Positions 51,302 through 62,504 of a DNA stretch of 64,000 bases are shown here, piece after piece (positions within the stretch are counted from its first letter, which is position 1; every line of letters starts with the position of its first letter). The stretch is taken from positions 21,772,214 to 21,836,213 of the forward strand of contig CM061138.1 in assembly GCA_030789695.1 (NCBI GenBank). The letters are read 5' to 3'. The stretch comes from Scilla litardierei (lineage: Eukaryota; Streptophyta; Magnoliopsida; Asparagales; Asparagaceae). The position numbers and the translations under genes were made by a program. The notes under the pieces are model-generated. The model did not search any database. It saw only the letters and a program-made list of their open reading frames with translations, and was not told the DNA's origin.

Positions 51302-52849
51302 ATACTAAATGTTTATAGCTATATAGTAATGTTTCTCGTGTTAGGCGGCGAAGATTTAGCTTTGTTGGAGGATGCATGCTTGCTAATCAAGGTTTGGATT
51401 CTTTGTTTTGGTCTTGGTAGTATGCAGCGATTATAGTATTTATAGTATTGGTATCAGCAGTATCAAAAGTATCATGCAACATGGGTCAAAAGTATCGGAC
51501 TTTAATTATTGATTTTCTTATCTTAAGACTTATCACAGCCTAATTAGTGGTTCTTATGTATGGCTTCATCTTTAGCAAGTGTTTTATCTACCATGCGTTA
51601 TCTCTATTAACTGGTACTTTAGCTCTCTATTTGACTCCATTAAAGTGTGGTCATACGGGAAGGTATTATTAAAATCTATTTTCACGGCTTCAATTTGCTT
51701 TCAATGTCTTATATTATAATTGAAATGTGTGGATGGTATATTGTGTCCCGGTGAAATTTGAAGAGTTTTACCCAGTACTGACAAAGAGGGGCTTGTTTCT
51801 CGTCACCCATACAAAACTGTTCCCAAAAGATGGTCGGCATTGGTATCAACCAATTTTTCGAATTTTGATTTTGGTTGCTTAATGAGATTCTTTCAACTAT
51901 TAGAGGGAATAAATTACAATTTCTATTTTCAGTACTCCATGCCCCTAATATCCTCTTATATTAGTTGTTATTAGTTAATATCAATGGCATCAACTTGGTA
52001 GAAATGCAACACGGTACGAACGATATATTTTGGTTTTGCCGATTTTCCAAGCCATCGTGTTAATTATATTCATGTTAGATGAAAGAAATGATATTAGAAT
52101 TGTTGTTAGTTGGTATGGCGATGTATTGTATGCATTTTAATTGTAGATGCTTGGAAATGGGATTGAATATGATACAACTTCAAAAATACCAACATATATA
52201 TTATCAAATTTCATTGAGTCATGTGCTCCATAATAATACTAGAGCTACATGGTATTTTTCATATTTTTTTATACAGAATGAGCATGTAAGCGGTTTTGAA
52301 GTTTGTATGAACATTCTGGAAATTTTCCGACAAAGCACATGCCATAGCTTTGGGTTGGCATATGTTTGTTTGGTCATTTATTCCATTTGTTAGCTGCGTA
52401 ATGATTTGGGCTTAGCTCACAAGGGGAGCAAGGAAAGGGTGAATTGAGAAATAAAAAATGTATCATAGTTTTCTGTTTACAATTCCTGGAGAAGCTTGAA
52501 ACAACTTATTTTTCCTTCATAAGAGCACATAGTTTTCTTTTACTTGAAGTTTATGTAATTCAAAGGTTCATCAGATCTTTACTTGTTCATCTGTTCTGTT
52601 CCGTCGACCATATAAAGCCTCCGAATCTGTTTGAAATTATCATTTATCGGTGAATCTAATATGTAGCTCTCTTCTGTGTATGTTTATCAACTGTCTCTTT
52701 CCGAGGTACGATACTCTTACCACAACATGCAGCTAGCACTAGTACACTTCAGCAACGGTATGCTAAAAATCCACATGTTCATTCCCCATTCTTCATATGC
52801 TAAGAAGAACACTAAACGATTGATTGCAGTAGTTGCCGTGAAAAAAAAA
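51302..52849. other. Intergenic; right part homologous to the region downstream of the GDSL gene
   Basis: The stretch 51955-52060 (TATTAGTTAATATCAATGGC) resembles 57075-57150, the 3' flank of the intact GDSL gene, so the GDSL duplication unit reaches at least to about 51950. A 104-codon frame at 52079-52393 has no recognised motif and is probably not a gene. Confidence 0.5.
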
Positions 52850-54435
52850 TGTCAGCTACAGTCATGTATGCTTCTGTGAGGTGGACTCCGTCGCACAATT
52901 CACAAATTTGACTGGGTTCGAACAAGCTTTCAGGCATGCTGTGAGCCGCATGTCACAAAAGGGTCAAAGTTGGATAGTCCACCTCCTGACCCGTGGGCTG
53001 CTGGGGTCTTCATGATCATGCGGTGAGCGCAGTAGTAGTCGGCATGGAAGGTGAGGCAGTTGGGTACCGCCTTCTGAGTTCTTGCAGCCTGGCTTGGATG
53101 AGCACATTGCGGCGTTGCTTTCAATGTTGATGCTGGCAGAACAACTGAGGCTGTCTCTGCTGTTGGGTGGTGTCCGTATCATCGCCGGCGGTGGGCAGCC
53201 TGCTAGGAGCAGTCTTTGGACTCTACCATGTGCTTGGCTTCTTGGTTGAGCAATGCCTGTCAAGTGGCGGATATTATGCGGTATGTGACGAATTTGATGG
53301 GCACATATGTTTAGATCTGTTAGTTAAGTTGAGGATTGGCGTATGTTGCTATTGTGGTTTCTGGACTTCTAAAGAATGACATGCTAATGTGAGATTGCTG
53401 AGATGTTCTTGTTAGATTTCGAGCTTCATGGTTTTAGAGGGAAGTATTATAAATCTTGGATTGTTGCAGGGTTGAGAGAGAAGTTGCATGTATGTGTGAT
53501 GACAAGGTGATAGCTTTGTCACCGATCACAGCCTGCTGCAAAGACATTTAGACGGGCATAGTATTACTGTTTGAGCTCACAGTTTCTGAGAGAGGGAGGG
53601 GGAGAGAGAGAGCGCCCTAGATTGGTGCAGGATCGAGAAAGAAATATTCTGCCGGGATAATTGGTGATGATTTTTGTGCTGGTTCCAAGTACTTATCAAA
53701 CCACATGAACCCTGTGCCTAGAGATTGTGGCGTGATGTCTGGAGTTGAGTTGTTCTTGACAAAGAATTCATGGTCATGGCCTCGGCCCCTGGGACCACAA
53801 AGTTTACTCCATTGGGAGTTCGAGTTATGGTGGAGATATGGATGACGGAATGGAGGGAAACATCAGTCGTGAGGAAGGCGACGACGGCAAGGTAGCCATC
53901 GGAGTACTGATTGGTGGAGTGATGGAAGAAGATGGTGCCATAGGGGGAGTATTGAGACAGAGGTGAAGGACCGTGGGTCGGTGGATGAGGGGGTATGGCT
54001 TGAGTCGGAGTTGGAGTCTCCGAAGTAGGGATGAGAATGGTCATGTCCAAAGGCTTCCAATTGGGCATGCCACATCATCATCTCCGAAGTAGGGATGAGA
54101 ATGTTCATGTCCAAAGGCTTCCAATTGGGCATGCCACATCATCGTCCCTACAAATCCTTCACTAATTCTTCTGCCTGATTGGACTTCCAATTGGGCATTG
54201 CCACATCATCATCCCTACAAATCCTTCACTAATTCTAGAAAAATTAGTGAAGGATTTGTAGGGATGAAGATGTGGCATGCCCAATTGGAAGCCCAATCGG
54301 GCTTTGGGCATGACCATTCTCATCCCTACTCCGAAGGCATAGATTTTCGATGTGGTGGCCAGGTGTAGAGAGAGAAGTTGGGAGGAGTGGGGGAGAGGAG
54401 TAAGAGATAGTGTTGGAAGAAGAGAAGGGAGTCAT
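52850..54435 (-). pseudogene. GDSL esterase/lipase pseudogene (tandem relative of 57165-58364)
   Basis: On the minus strand, the exon 1 start at 54435 keeps a signal-peptide-like LLPTSLSTPG. It is cut by a hAT MITE in the region of the catalytic-Ser block I and resumes with SPYGTIFFHHSTNQYSDGY and GVNFVVPGAEA (block II, altered from NFAVAGA). The 3' part of exon 1, including the GANDY block, is missing, replaced by unrelated sequence (about 53255-53680). Exon 2 homology (GCPPPAMIRTPPNSRD against GCLPLTMILTPPDDRD) lies at 52964-53250 with frameshifts. It cannot make an active enzyme. Confidence 0.85.
54026..54328. mobile_element. hAT-type MITE in the GDSL pseudogene
   Basis: 303 bp with terminal inverted repeats TAGGGATGAGAATGGTCATG and CATGACCATTCTCATCCCTA, and a perfect 8-bp target duplication CTCCGAAG (54018-54025 and 54329-54336). 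A 65-bp segment that includes the left target duplication and left terminus is tandemly repeated (about 54017-54146). It splits the sequence that in the intact gene encodes the catalytic-Ser block. Confidence 0.88.
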
Positions 54436-54488
54436 GGTGTAGTTGTAAGAGTGTTGGTTAGTATGTCAGGAGATTGTGGTATTGGTAT

Positions 54489-55552
54489 TATTGTGGGTCA
54501 AATCCGTCTAACAATGAGATTTATATAATGGAGAATCAAGGGTACGGTGATTACAAGTTAATTGGGTTTTAGTGGAGGCTAATACGTCTTGGAACTCGAT
54601 CTGTAGACAAAGGATCCAAGGTCGCTCGAAGGTCGCCGACCGATTGGGAGAAGGGCCGAGCTTCCTGCACAACGAGTAGCTCGTCAGAAAGGTTGGGTTG
54701 GCTGTCAACCCGTGGCCTCTCCGATAGTAAAATCAGTAGGTGACTTTTTAGAAGAAGGCCGGACACGCTAGCCGATCTTAGTGTAGAGCGACCTAACGTG
54801 GCAAGCTTATGTGGAAGTCACAGATATATGGATGATATCCGACCTTATATGTGAATGAGAGTTAAGACTTCTACCAACCAACCTCCTCATTGATGGCTGG
54901 AGAGGGGTATTTATAGTAGGGAGAGTCGGTTGATTGCCGTCCAATCAGTTGTCGCTTCTGTTTAGCTGTAGTTCGGCTGGCGCATAGCTGACGCATTAAT
55001 GAGGATGCGATGGGTCGGCGAGAATGTCAGAGATATTCTCGCATCGCCTTAATCAGGCATTAATGGGGACGTGACGGGTCGGTGAGAATGTCAGAGATAT
55101 TCTCGCACCGCCTTAATCGGGCATTAATAAGGATGCGACGGACGTCCATCAGTTCTCATCTTTAATCTTTGGCATTAATTGGAGATGTAAGTGGCCATAC
55201 GTCATTCGGTCAGAGATATTTATGGGCTTTATGGGCTGCTAGGTCGCCGAGGGTCGCACTAGGAGAGAGTCGAGCTCGGCGTCCCAAGCTTCCTCCGGCC
55301 GACCTTCCTGTTTAGGTCGGCAGAGCGAGCTTCACCGTTGCTGGACGATCTGGTGAGTTTCCCGCTTGACTAGTTGGGCGAACATCTCTCTCGATTTGTC
55401 GGGCGAGCTTCCCGCTCGGCTGGGCGAGCTTCTTGCTAGCAGGGCGAGTTTCTCATTCGGGCTCGCTCTTGTTCCGGCTGGTCGCTGAGCTATTCGTTAG
55501 GGCTTCAACTATTTGGGCCCTTATTTTCTGGGTCGGCCATCAGGCCATAACA
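54489..55552. repeat. Solo LTR, family S1 (copy 2)
   Basis: 1064 bp, homologous to 50327-51301, ending GGCCATAACA. The first bases are TATTGTGGGTC where copy 1 has TGTTGCGGATC. Flanks GGTAT and GATAC agree at 3 of 5, so the target duplication is weak. It contains a 68-bp repeat with GAGAATGTCAGAGATATTCTC-like palindromes (about 54990-55130). Confidence 0.65.
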
Positions 55553-55654
55553 GATACATACGTATAATATAGTTGGGAAAGATTGCATGAAAAGAGTTTG
55601 GATATGAAAAGAGTTTGGATGTAGCAGAGGTATGAATGTTGCAGTGAATAAGTG

Positions 55655-55770
55655 GAAACATTAGAAAAGACAAAGTAAGAAATGCTGATGTCCGAGTGAA
55701 GATAGGTGTGGTCCCTATAGATGATAAGATAAGAGAACATCATTTGAGATGGTTTAGTCATATATCCCTG
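55655..55770 (+). pseudogene. LINE (non-LTR retrotransposon) C-terminal fragment
   Basis: The plus-strand frame reads KVRNADVRVKIGVVPIDDKI then REHHLRWFSHI, the well-known tail found in plant LINE/RTE-type ORFs (IRGKIGVAPIEDK..RLRWFGHV). Upstream similarity is weak to about 55580. It is cut on the right near the ACCTA duplication of the next solo LTR. Confidence 0.65.
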
Positions 55771-55785
55771 TAAATTCAGTACCTA

Positions 55786-56887
55786 TGTGCAATCTAATAA
55801 ACACAATGATAAAACAAGGAAACCAAGGTGACACAAGGAACTTGATAACGCAGTTCGGTACGCACGCCTACATCTGCGGGGCCTTGCCCAGAAAATCAAA
55901 CTACTCCAATAATATTCATGATTACAATCACCAATACCGTGTTTTATTAGGAGGAACAACCTCCCCCTTAATACAAACCGTGTTGGGTGGTCTCTACCAA
56001 CCCATGGAGTAGTTTGCGCAAGCTTTCCTTGCGTGCAAGATCCTCTTGCTCAACCGACTAAATCAATTCCCTTGATCCCTACGTGCGCAGCCGTCGGCCT
56101 CCGTCCCCAAATGTAGAAAACCGCAAGATCCCCTTGCACCACCGACTAGAATCAACTCCCTTGACTCGTACACCGTCGACCTCCCTCCCGGAGTTCTTCC
56201 AACTTTCGCAAAAGTCGTCGTCCCTAGCCGCCAATCTTCGCAACCTTTTCAATACCTCTCCCCCTCAATCATGGAGCGGTTAAGGAAGTTTGCTGGATCA
56301 AATCAGAGAAGATTGGCCACCCATAATTAACGGAACCAAGCTAGGAAATGGCTCCGCGAAATCTTCTAAAAATAGCAACAACAATAAGTGGGCGAGATTC
56401 TCTCCAACAGAATCAACAATAAAAACGAGAGAATAATATCTTCCAAATATATCGCCAGCGATTCCTCAATCACAGCAACCTATACCAGAATAGGTTGAAT
56501 ATACTATAAAAAGATCTGCAGCAATCAATCTTCAAAATACTCCCAACCAAAGATCTGCGAGATATTCACTTCCTATTGCAAACCAACATCCCCTCAATTT
56601 AGCAACTGATTTAGGAATGGCTTTCCAAAAATCTCTCAAGCAGATATTCCACAATCAATTCAGGAATCCCCAACATTCTAGGCTGCAAATCAGATCTGAG
56701 ATCAACACAACAGATCTGTAGACCAAAGCAGCGTTTCTGCATACGAACCAATATTCCAGATCCCGAATGTTGAACATTATGTTGCAACATTATGTTCAAC
56801 ATTACTGCTCAAAAACAATTCTGATTCCTCAACCTGAACTCTTCAGATGTAGTGCCACTAATGCCAACTTATATCAACACAAAAACA
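55786..56887. repeat. Solo LTR, family S2, with perfect target duplication
   Basis: 1102 bp beginning TGTGCAATCTAATAAAC and ending CACAAAAACA, flanked by ACCTA on both sides (55781-55785 and 56888-56892). It contains ACGCAGTTCGGTACGCACGCC, a type of string common in plant LTRs, and a palindromic GTTGAACATTATG..CATTATGTTCAAC near 56765-56805. There is no internal region or partner, so it is a solo LTR. Orientation is not certain. Confidence 0.82.
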
Positions 56888-57164
56888 ACCTAATAATCAC
56901 ATCTATTGATGCACACGTATGTTTTTACGTTAGTTTAAAAACATACGAATGTTGAGATCAATAGAAATAGAGATGGACTGAAGAAGACATGGATATTGGA
57001 TTCTTTCGACAATTTTACGAACTTGATTAAAATTTCTATTCTATCGATACTTCATGCCCCTTGATCCCCTCTTATTGATCTCATCTTGTATTAGCTGTTA
57101 CTAATTAATACCGATGGCACGATCATGATATATGAATCCCAGTACGATATATGGATCAACTCGT

Positions 57165-58364
57165 TCATTCCCCATTCTTCTTGTTGCTAAGAAGAAGGCT
57201 GAACGATGGCTTGCAGTAGTTGCCGTGGAAAAACATGTCAGCCACCGTCCTGTACACCGCTTCCGTGAGGTGGACTCCGTCCCAGTTCATGAACTCGGAC
57301 GGCTTCGGACAAGCTTTCAGCGCGTCCGGCGATCCGCACGTCGCAAAGGGATCAAAGTTGTAGGTTCCTCCTCCCGACCCGCAGCAAACCTTGAACGGCT
57401 CGGCGAACCCGTGGGCCGCCGGGTTCTTCATGATGGCGCGGTGGGCGCCGTAGTAGTCGGCATAGGAGATGAAGGCGGCCGGGTTCCGCCGCCTCAGCTC
57501 CTGCAGCCGGGCTTGGAGGAGCGAGTTGTGGGCGTTGCTGTCGCCGTTGACGCTGGCAGAGCAACCGAGCTCGTCCCTGTCGTCGGGGGGCGTCAGTATC
57601 ATCGTCAGCGGCAGGCAGCCCGTTAGGGGCAGTCCTTGGACCACCATGTGCTCGGCTCCTCTGTCGAGCAATCCCTGTCCACCATCATCACTTTGGGGTA
57701 AATTAAAGAGTTGCTCCTGTAAGAAGCAGAGAAATTATGTGGACTACTGATCAGAGCAAACCTGCAGAAACGCGGCGACGTTGCTGACGGCAAGACCACG
57801 GATTCGTTTTCTGGGCACCGAAGATCCGACGGTGTATGCGTAGTCGTTGGCCCCGATCTCGCCGACCCAGAAGAGCGCATCCTTGAACGCCGCGTCGCAC
57901 TCCGGCGACCCCTTCGCCCGGCATCCTTTCTCCTGCAAGTACTTGTCAAACCACTTGAGCTCTGTGCTCAGAGACTGAGGCGTGATGTCGAGGCTAAGGT
58001 TGTTCTTGGCAAAGAATCCATGGTCAATGGCAGTGGCCCCCGCGACCGCAAAGTTGACTCCGCTGGAGGAGTTGGTGTTATGGTGGAGGTATGGGGGGAT
58101 GAACGGGAGGGACAGGGCGGTTGCGAGGAAGTCGACGACAAGGCGGCCGTCGGAGTAGCGGTTGGTGGAGTGGTGGAAGAAGGTGGTGCCGTAGGGGAGC
58201 CGTGAGACGGCGGTGAAGGACTGCGGCCCGGTGGCCGAGCGGGTGTTGCCGGTGTCGGTGTAGGAGTCGCCGAAGGCGTAGATTTTCGAGAAGCGGCGAC
58301 CGGGTGTGGAGAGGGAAGTTGGGAGCGCGGCGAGGAGCAAGAGAAGGGAGAGGGGGATGGCCAT
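57165..58364 (-). CDS. GDSL esterase/lipase, two exons, secreted
   Basis: Exon 1 58364-57762 and exon 2 57674-57165 (GT-AG intron 57675-57761, 87 bp) encode 370 aa. MAIPLSLLLLLAALPTSLS is a signal peptide. Block I FGDSYTDTGN carries the catalytic Ser34; block II NFAVAGAT, block III GANDY and block V DGVHLTEAVY (Asp333, His336) complete the SGNH set. The family-typical MVVQGLPLTGCLPLTM follows the splice. Length and layout fit plant GDSL lipases, extracellular serine esterases of lipids, cutin precursors or acylated metabolites; the substrate cannot be told. An alternative in-frame acceptor (TTACAG) would give a 39-nt intron, too short for plants. A decayed relative lies at 52850-54435. Confidence 0.92.
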
Positions 58365-58407
58365 GGTTTTGCAGGGGTGTTGGCTGTTACTACGGTTGGA
58401 GATTGGT

Positions 58408-58420
58408 AATATATATAGTT
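58408..58420 (-). promoter_or_regulatory. TATA box of the GDSL gene
   Basis: The minus strand reads AACTATATATATTACC about 45-55 bp upstream of the ATG at 58364. This implies a short 5' UTR. Confidence 0.5.
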
Positions 58421-59550
58421 GAAGAGGATTGATGAGGTCTTCAAAATATTGAAAGAAAAAGAAATAATATGCAAAACAATGTTGTATATGACTGTAATCT
58501 TACTACAGTAAACATGGGTTAAATATATGAAAGAGGAGTTATTGGGAGGTTGAATGGAGTGGTTGGGAGCATAGGGGTTGAAGGAGGGCCGAGAGTGGTT
58601 GCAGGCGGTGTTTTAATAAATACACCAACTTCGTCGGCGAACAGCGGTGGTGTGCATGCTGCTCCTCTCATGGATGGCGGTGGTGAATTAAGGCGATGAG
58701 TGAATGTTTGGTATGAAATAGCAGACTAACATGCGCATTTATTCTTACTGCAATTTCAGACCATCAATGATCTCGGATATCTTTTTTTTTGTTGGGATCT
58801 AGGACTGATAACGGTTGGAAGAGGGTAGATTGCTAGAAGATGTTATATCTAAGACATCTAGAAATATGCTATTGTTATTTTATCTAAGACGTCTAGAAGA
58901 TGTAATCATTCTTCTTATAGCGATTCGATGGAGTCACAAATTGGAACTAATCAATCCTAGTTATAGTATGATCCTAAACCCAAGGCCCAGAATGATACCA
59001 AATACACATCATAGTCGGAGCCCTAAACACTAAAGTATTAATCATATGTGGTCACTGGTCATAATACTCATGACTTGAAATGTGAACCATAATGTTGCAA
59101 GAAAAATGCAAGTCAACCATCATCATTTATTAACTGAAAATAGTGATTATAAGTCACATTTCCAATAACGTATATCATTGGCATGTGGTCTAAAGACATT
59201 CAGGTTTAGTGTCATGGATAGTAAGTTGATTGAAATTTACTCAGCAATCCAACTGCAAAGGTAATATCTGATCGAACACACAGCTTATTGTACATCAAGC
59301 TACCTGTTGAGCTTGATTATATGATCTGTACCATCTGTTCTTGCTCCAGATAAGTCTTTGGTTAACCAAACATGCTAAAGTTTATGGTTCTTGGCGACGT
59401 ACGTACGTGTCAATGGATTTTGAGTTCTGCATGTTGGAATGCTCCAATCTCATCATACATGTTTCTTGGAAGAGACCAATGATACTCTTTAGGCTGATTC
59501 TAATAGATTTCAACTCTCATTAGAGGCCATGGGTATGTTAATAACATATA
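58421..59550. other. Upstream region of the GDSL gene, intergenic
   Basis: AT-rich with no recognised gene or terminal repeat. An ACGTACGTACGTG string is at about 59396-59409. Confidence 0.5.
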
Positions 59551-59736
59551 AGTCAAGATGGCCATTTGGCTCATTGGCCCGGGGCCTGGCCGGCCCGGCC
59601 CTAGGCGAGTTGACCGAGCCGCGGGCCAAGCCCAGGGCCGGGCTTCCGGTGCCCCTGCGGCCCGTCGGGTTGGGCCGGCCTGTAACAATTATTTTTTTAA
59701 TAAAAAAATTTGATGTGCCTGCAACAAGGCTGCAGG

Positions 59737-60453
59737 CAATTTTCGGCCCGGCACGATAGCCCGGCACGATAAGTCCGTGCTTGGGCCAACAATTTTGGCC
59801 CGAAATCCTTATCGGACCGGGCCGGCTCGGCCCGGTTCATTTTCGGGCCGGACCCGGGCCAAGCTTTTCAGCCCATGGGCGGCACGGCACGGCACGAAAA
59901 GCATTTGATCGTCCCACTTCAATTTGACCACACACTGATCTAAAGCGGATTTCAGTAATGTGCATTCATTTATGGTGTTGAGTCCAATATCATTAATTTT
60001 ATCAGATCAAGGTCCAAATATCATAAATTTTAACAACTTCCCACTAGCGCCAACTTTGATGTCTTCGTATCTTGGGGGGTCGATCTTAGTTTCCGAGAAG
60101 AGACAAAGAACCACCAAACATATTAATTCATCTTGCCAAATAAATGAAAACAATGTAGGACACATCACCTTATGCAACCCACTTAATCCTCTTCTTTCGT
60201 GCTCCATTTCGATGCATCTTTAAGCATATGAGACAAGTTTGTGTTTAAAAATATGATAAAATATTGTCACAATACATAATTCATTCAACCCTATCGGACC
60301 GGGCCGGGCGGCCCGAATATTTATCGGACCGTGCCCGGGCCTCTCTGTAATGGCACAAAGTCTTATCGGGCTGGGCCGGCCCAGTCCTTTAAGAAAACCG
60401 GACCGGGCCAGCACGGCCCGATAAGACCGGGCCGACCCGAATTGCCACCCCTA
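59737..60453. mobile_element. hAT-type MITE with GGGCCGGCCCG ends, left end truncated
   Basis: The right terminus reads, reversed, TAGGGGTGGCAATTCGGGTC, a classic plant hAT end. The left terminus begins at CAATTTTCGGCCCGG, matching that end from its tenth base on. The 8-bp GCTGCAGG flanks both sides (59729-59736 and 60454-60461). The interior (59910-60290) is ordinary AT-rich DNA without transposase. The nine-base loss at the left with an intact duplication is odd. Confidence 0.75.
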
Positions 60454-60562
60454 GCTGCAGGCGTGCGCATGCCGATACAAGCAACAGTCATATTTTTCGG
60501 GGTTCATTTTGGGGGTTTTGGTCAATATTTTTCGGTATACATTAATTACTACATTTTTTGTC

Positions 60563-61290
60563 AGAATGTGGACCACAACGTGGAAAGCCCAATTATAATA
60601 ATTATTATACAATAATTACCATAATAATTACCATAATAATAATTCCACATTCTAGAAAGCCTAATTATACAATAACTATCATAATAATTATAGTAATATT
60701 GCTACATTTTTTAATTATAGTAATTTGGATCAGAATGTGGAAAGTCCAATTATAGTAATAATTATACAATAATTACCATAATAATTATAGTAATATTACT
60801 ACATTTTTTAATTATAGTAATGTGGACCAGAATGTGGAAAGTCCAATTATAGTAATAATTATACAATAACTACCATAATAATTATAGTAATATTATTGCA
60901 TTTTTGAATTATAGTAATGTGGACGAGAATGTGGAAATCCCAATTATGGTAATAATTATACAATAATTACCATAATAATTACCATAATGATAATTCCACA
61001 TTCTGGAAAGCCAAATTATACAATAACTAACATAATAATTATATTAATATAACTACATTTTTTAATTATAGTAATGTTGACCACAATGTGGAAAGCCGAA
61101 CTATAGTAATAATTATACAATAATTGCCATAATAATTACCATAATAATTACCCTAACAATAATTCCACATTTTGGAAAGCCAAATTATACAATAATTACC
61201 ATAATAAATATAGTAAAATTACTACATTTTTAAATTATAGTAATATTGACCAGAATGTGGAAAGCCCAATTATACAATTTTTACCGGTAT
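60563..61290. repeat. AT-rich tandem array (about 98 and 165-bp units)
   Basis: AGAATGTGGAAAG..CCAATTATA recurs at about 60563, 60732, 60829, 60927, 61083 and 61251, followed by ACAATAATTACCATAATAATT and CTACATTTTTTAATTATAGTAAT. Two unit lengths alternate; the longer has an extra ATTCCACATTCTGGAAAGCC segment, itself an inverted copy of the GAATGTGGAA motif. Confidence 0.8.
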
Positions 61291-61825
61291 GTGGAAAGGC
61301 CAATTATAATAATATTTTTTATATATACTTACAATTATTTAGAAATTTTAATAAATTTTTAGGAATTTTTTGGAATTTTTTTAATTTTTTTCTATTAATT
61401 AAATAAGCCAGGCCGACCCGGGCCTGGCTTGGTCCGGGCTTCCGGTCCCCAGCCAGACTCCGGGCCAACCCGGGCCTGGCTTGGTCCGGGCTTCCGGTCA
61501 CCGGCCGGACTCTGGGCCGACCCGGGCCTGGCCTGGTCCAGGCCTCAGGTCGGGCTTCCGGTCCCCGGTTGGACTCTGGCCGGCCCGACCTGGTCAAGGA
61601 CCGGCCCGTGGCCCAAGCCAGCCCGTTGGCCACCCTGACGTACAAGGTAATGTTATGAAATTTGTCTTTAGATGGGTTAAGATGTACACATGGATATTCC
61701 TGGACTAGTGTAAACCCGTAAGTCAATATGTCTCGATGAAATTTCAGGTACCATTACCATAATGATTGCTGCAATCCATAGATACCCCCTTGCACTTGTA
61801 ATCTTTGGATAAATGTAGTCTTAAC

Positions 61826-61920
61826 ATCATATCTATACCATCCCAAACAAGTCCAAACAGGCAACATCTATTCTCAACCTTGGTGTGTTTTGGACTTGTT
61901 CGAGATGGAATAGATATGAT
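61826..61920. other. Strong short foldback (33-35 bp arms, 26-nt loop)
   Basis: The left arm 61826-61859 and right arm 61886-61920 pair with three mismatches and one bulge; cores are ACAAGTCCAAA against TTTGGACTTGT and ATCATATCTAT against ATAGATATGAT. The size resembles a small-RNA precursor or a short MITE. It lies in decayed copia-like sequence. Confidence 0.6.
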
Positions 61921-61984
61921 CATAATGGATGGAGTCGTCTATGGAAGTGATGAAGCAATAGGCCCTACAAATAGCCTTCATGCT

Positions 61985-62080
61985 CATTGATCAAATCTAG
62001 AGGAATTCGTCCATGTTTTGATTTATCAAATATATTCCTCGTAGCCTTACCAGCTATACAATGCTTACAAATACGATATA
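61985..62080 (-). pseudogene. Copia integrase zinc-motif fragment
   Basis: The minus strand reads ICKHCIAGKATRNIFDKSKH then GRIPLDLI, the CxxC..GK segment at the start of copia integrase. A possible RT scrap (MDVKTTF-like, frameshifted) lies at 61745-61850. This is a short, decayed remnant of an otherwise missing element. Confidence 0.5.
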
Positions 62081-62504
62081 CTTGATGGTTTTTAGAGTTT
62101 TTAGAAAAATTGGATTTTTTTTTTGGGAAAAAACTAAATTTTGCATAAGCTGGAGTTTACTTGGGATTGATGACCACCAATCAATCATTTTAACAACAGA
62201 AACAGAGAAATCTGAACGGTGGTTGTGCAATTGACGTAGCACATCATGTTGATGAGCTGTGTCTAGACGGCTGTTATGGATGGTTGCTTGCTTATCATCA
62301 AATGCTGATTACGACTAGACCAAAGTACCTATTGCACACACATGATAGAAAGTAGGGCGATCCGGTGATGTCCAGATCTGGTTCTGTCCATAAGATGCGT
62401 GTCCACTTATAATAATACCAAAGTATATATGCGTCTGAGTCCCTGGCTGAGAACAATGTGAAAGTTGGCTTGATTTGAGGTGCTAAAGGAGTTGGGAGAA
62501 GAAG

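Larger units (their letters stand above)
59551..61637. mobile_element. Possible outer hAT-like element with GC-rich ends and AT-rich core
   Basis: The left end CAAGATGGCCATTTGGCTCA and the reverse complement of the right end, CAGGGTGGCCAACGGGCT, are similar, and both lead into GGCCCGGGCC-rich blocks (59570-59690 and 61405-61630). Between them lie an inner MITE and an AT-rich tandem array. The flanking 8-mers do not match convincingly, so this is a hypothesis from end similarity only. Confidence 0.4.

Noticed and set aside
52079..52393. 104-codon frame as a small gene
   Set aside because: No motif, AT-rich region, no splice or promoter signs, and no similarity I recognise.
50327..55552. The two S1 LTRs as the ends of one retrotransposon with GDSL cargo
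   Set aside because: Flanking 5-mers do not match across the pair, there is no PBS or PPT inside, and the interval carries a local gene duplicate continuous with neighbouring DNA.
57723..57761. Alternative intron end in the GDSL gene at TTACAG
   Set aside because: It would leave a 39-nt intron, below plant minimum, and insert a non-conserved segment before LLDRGA.
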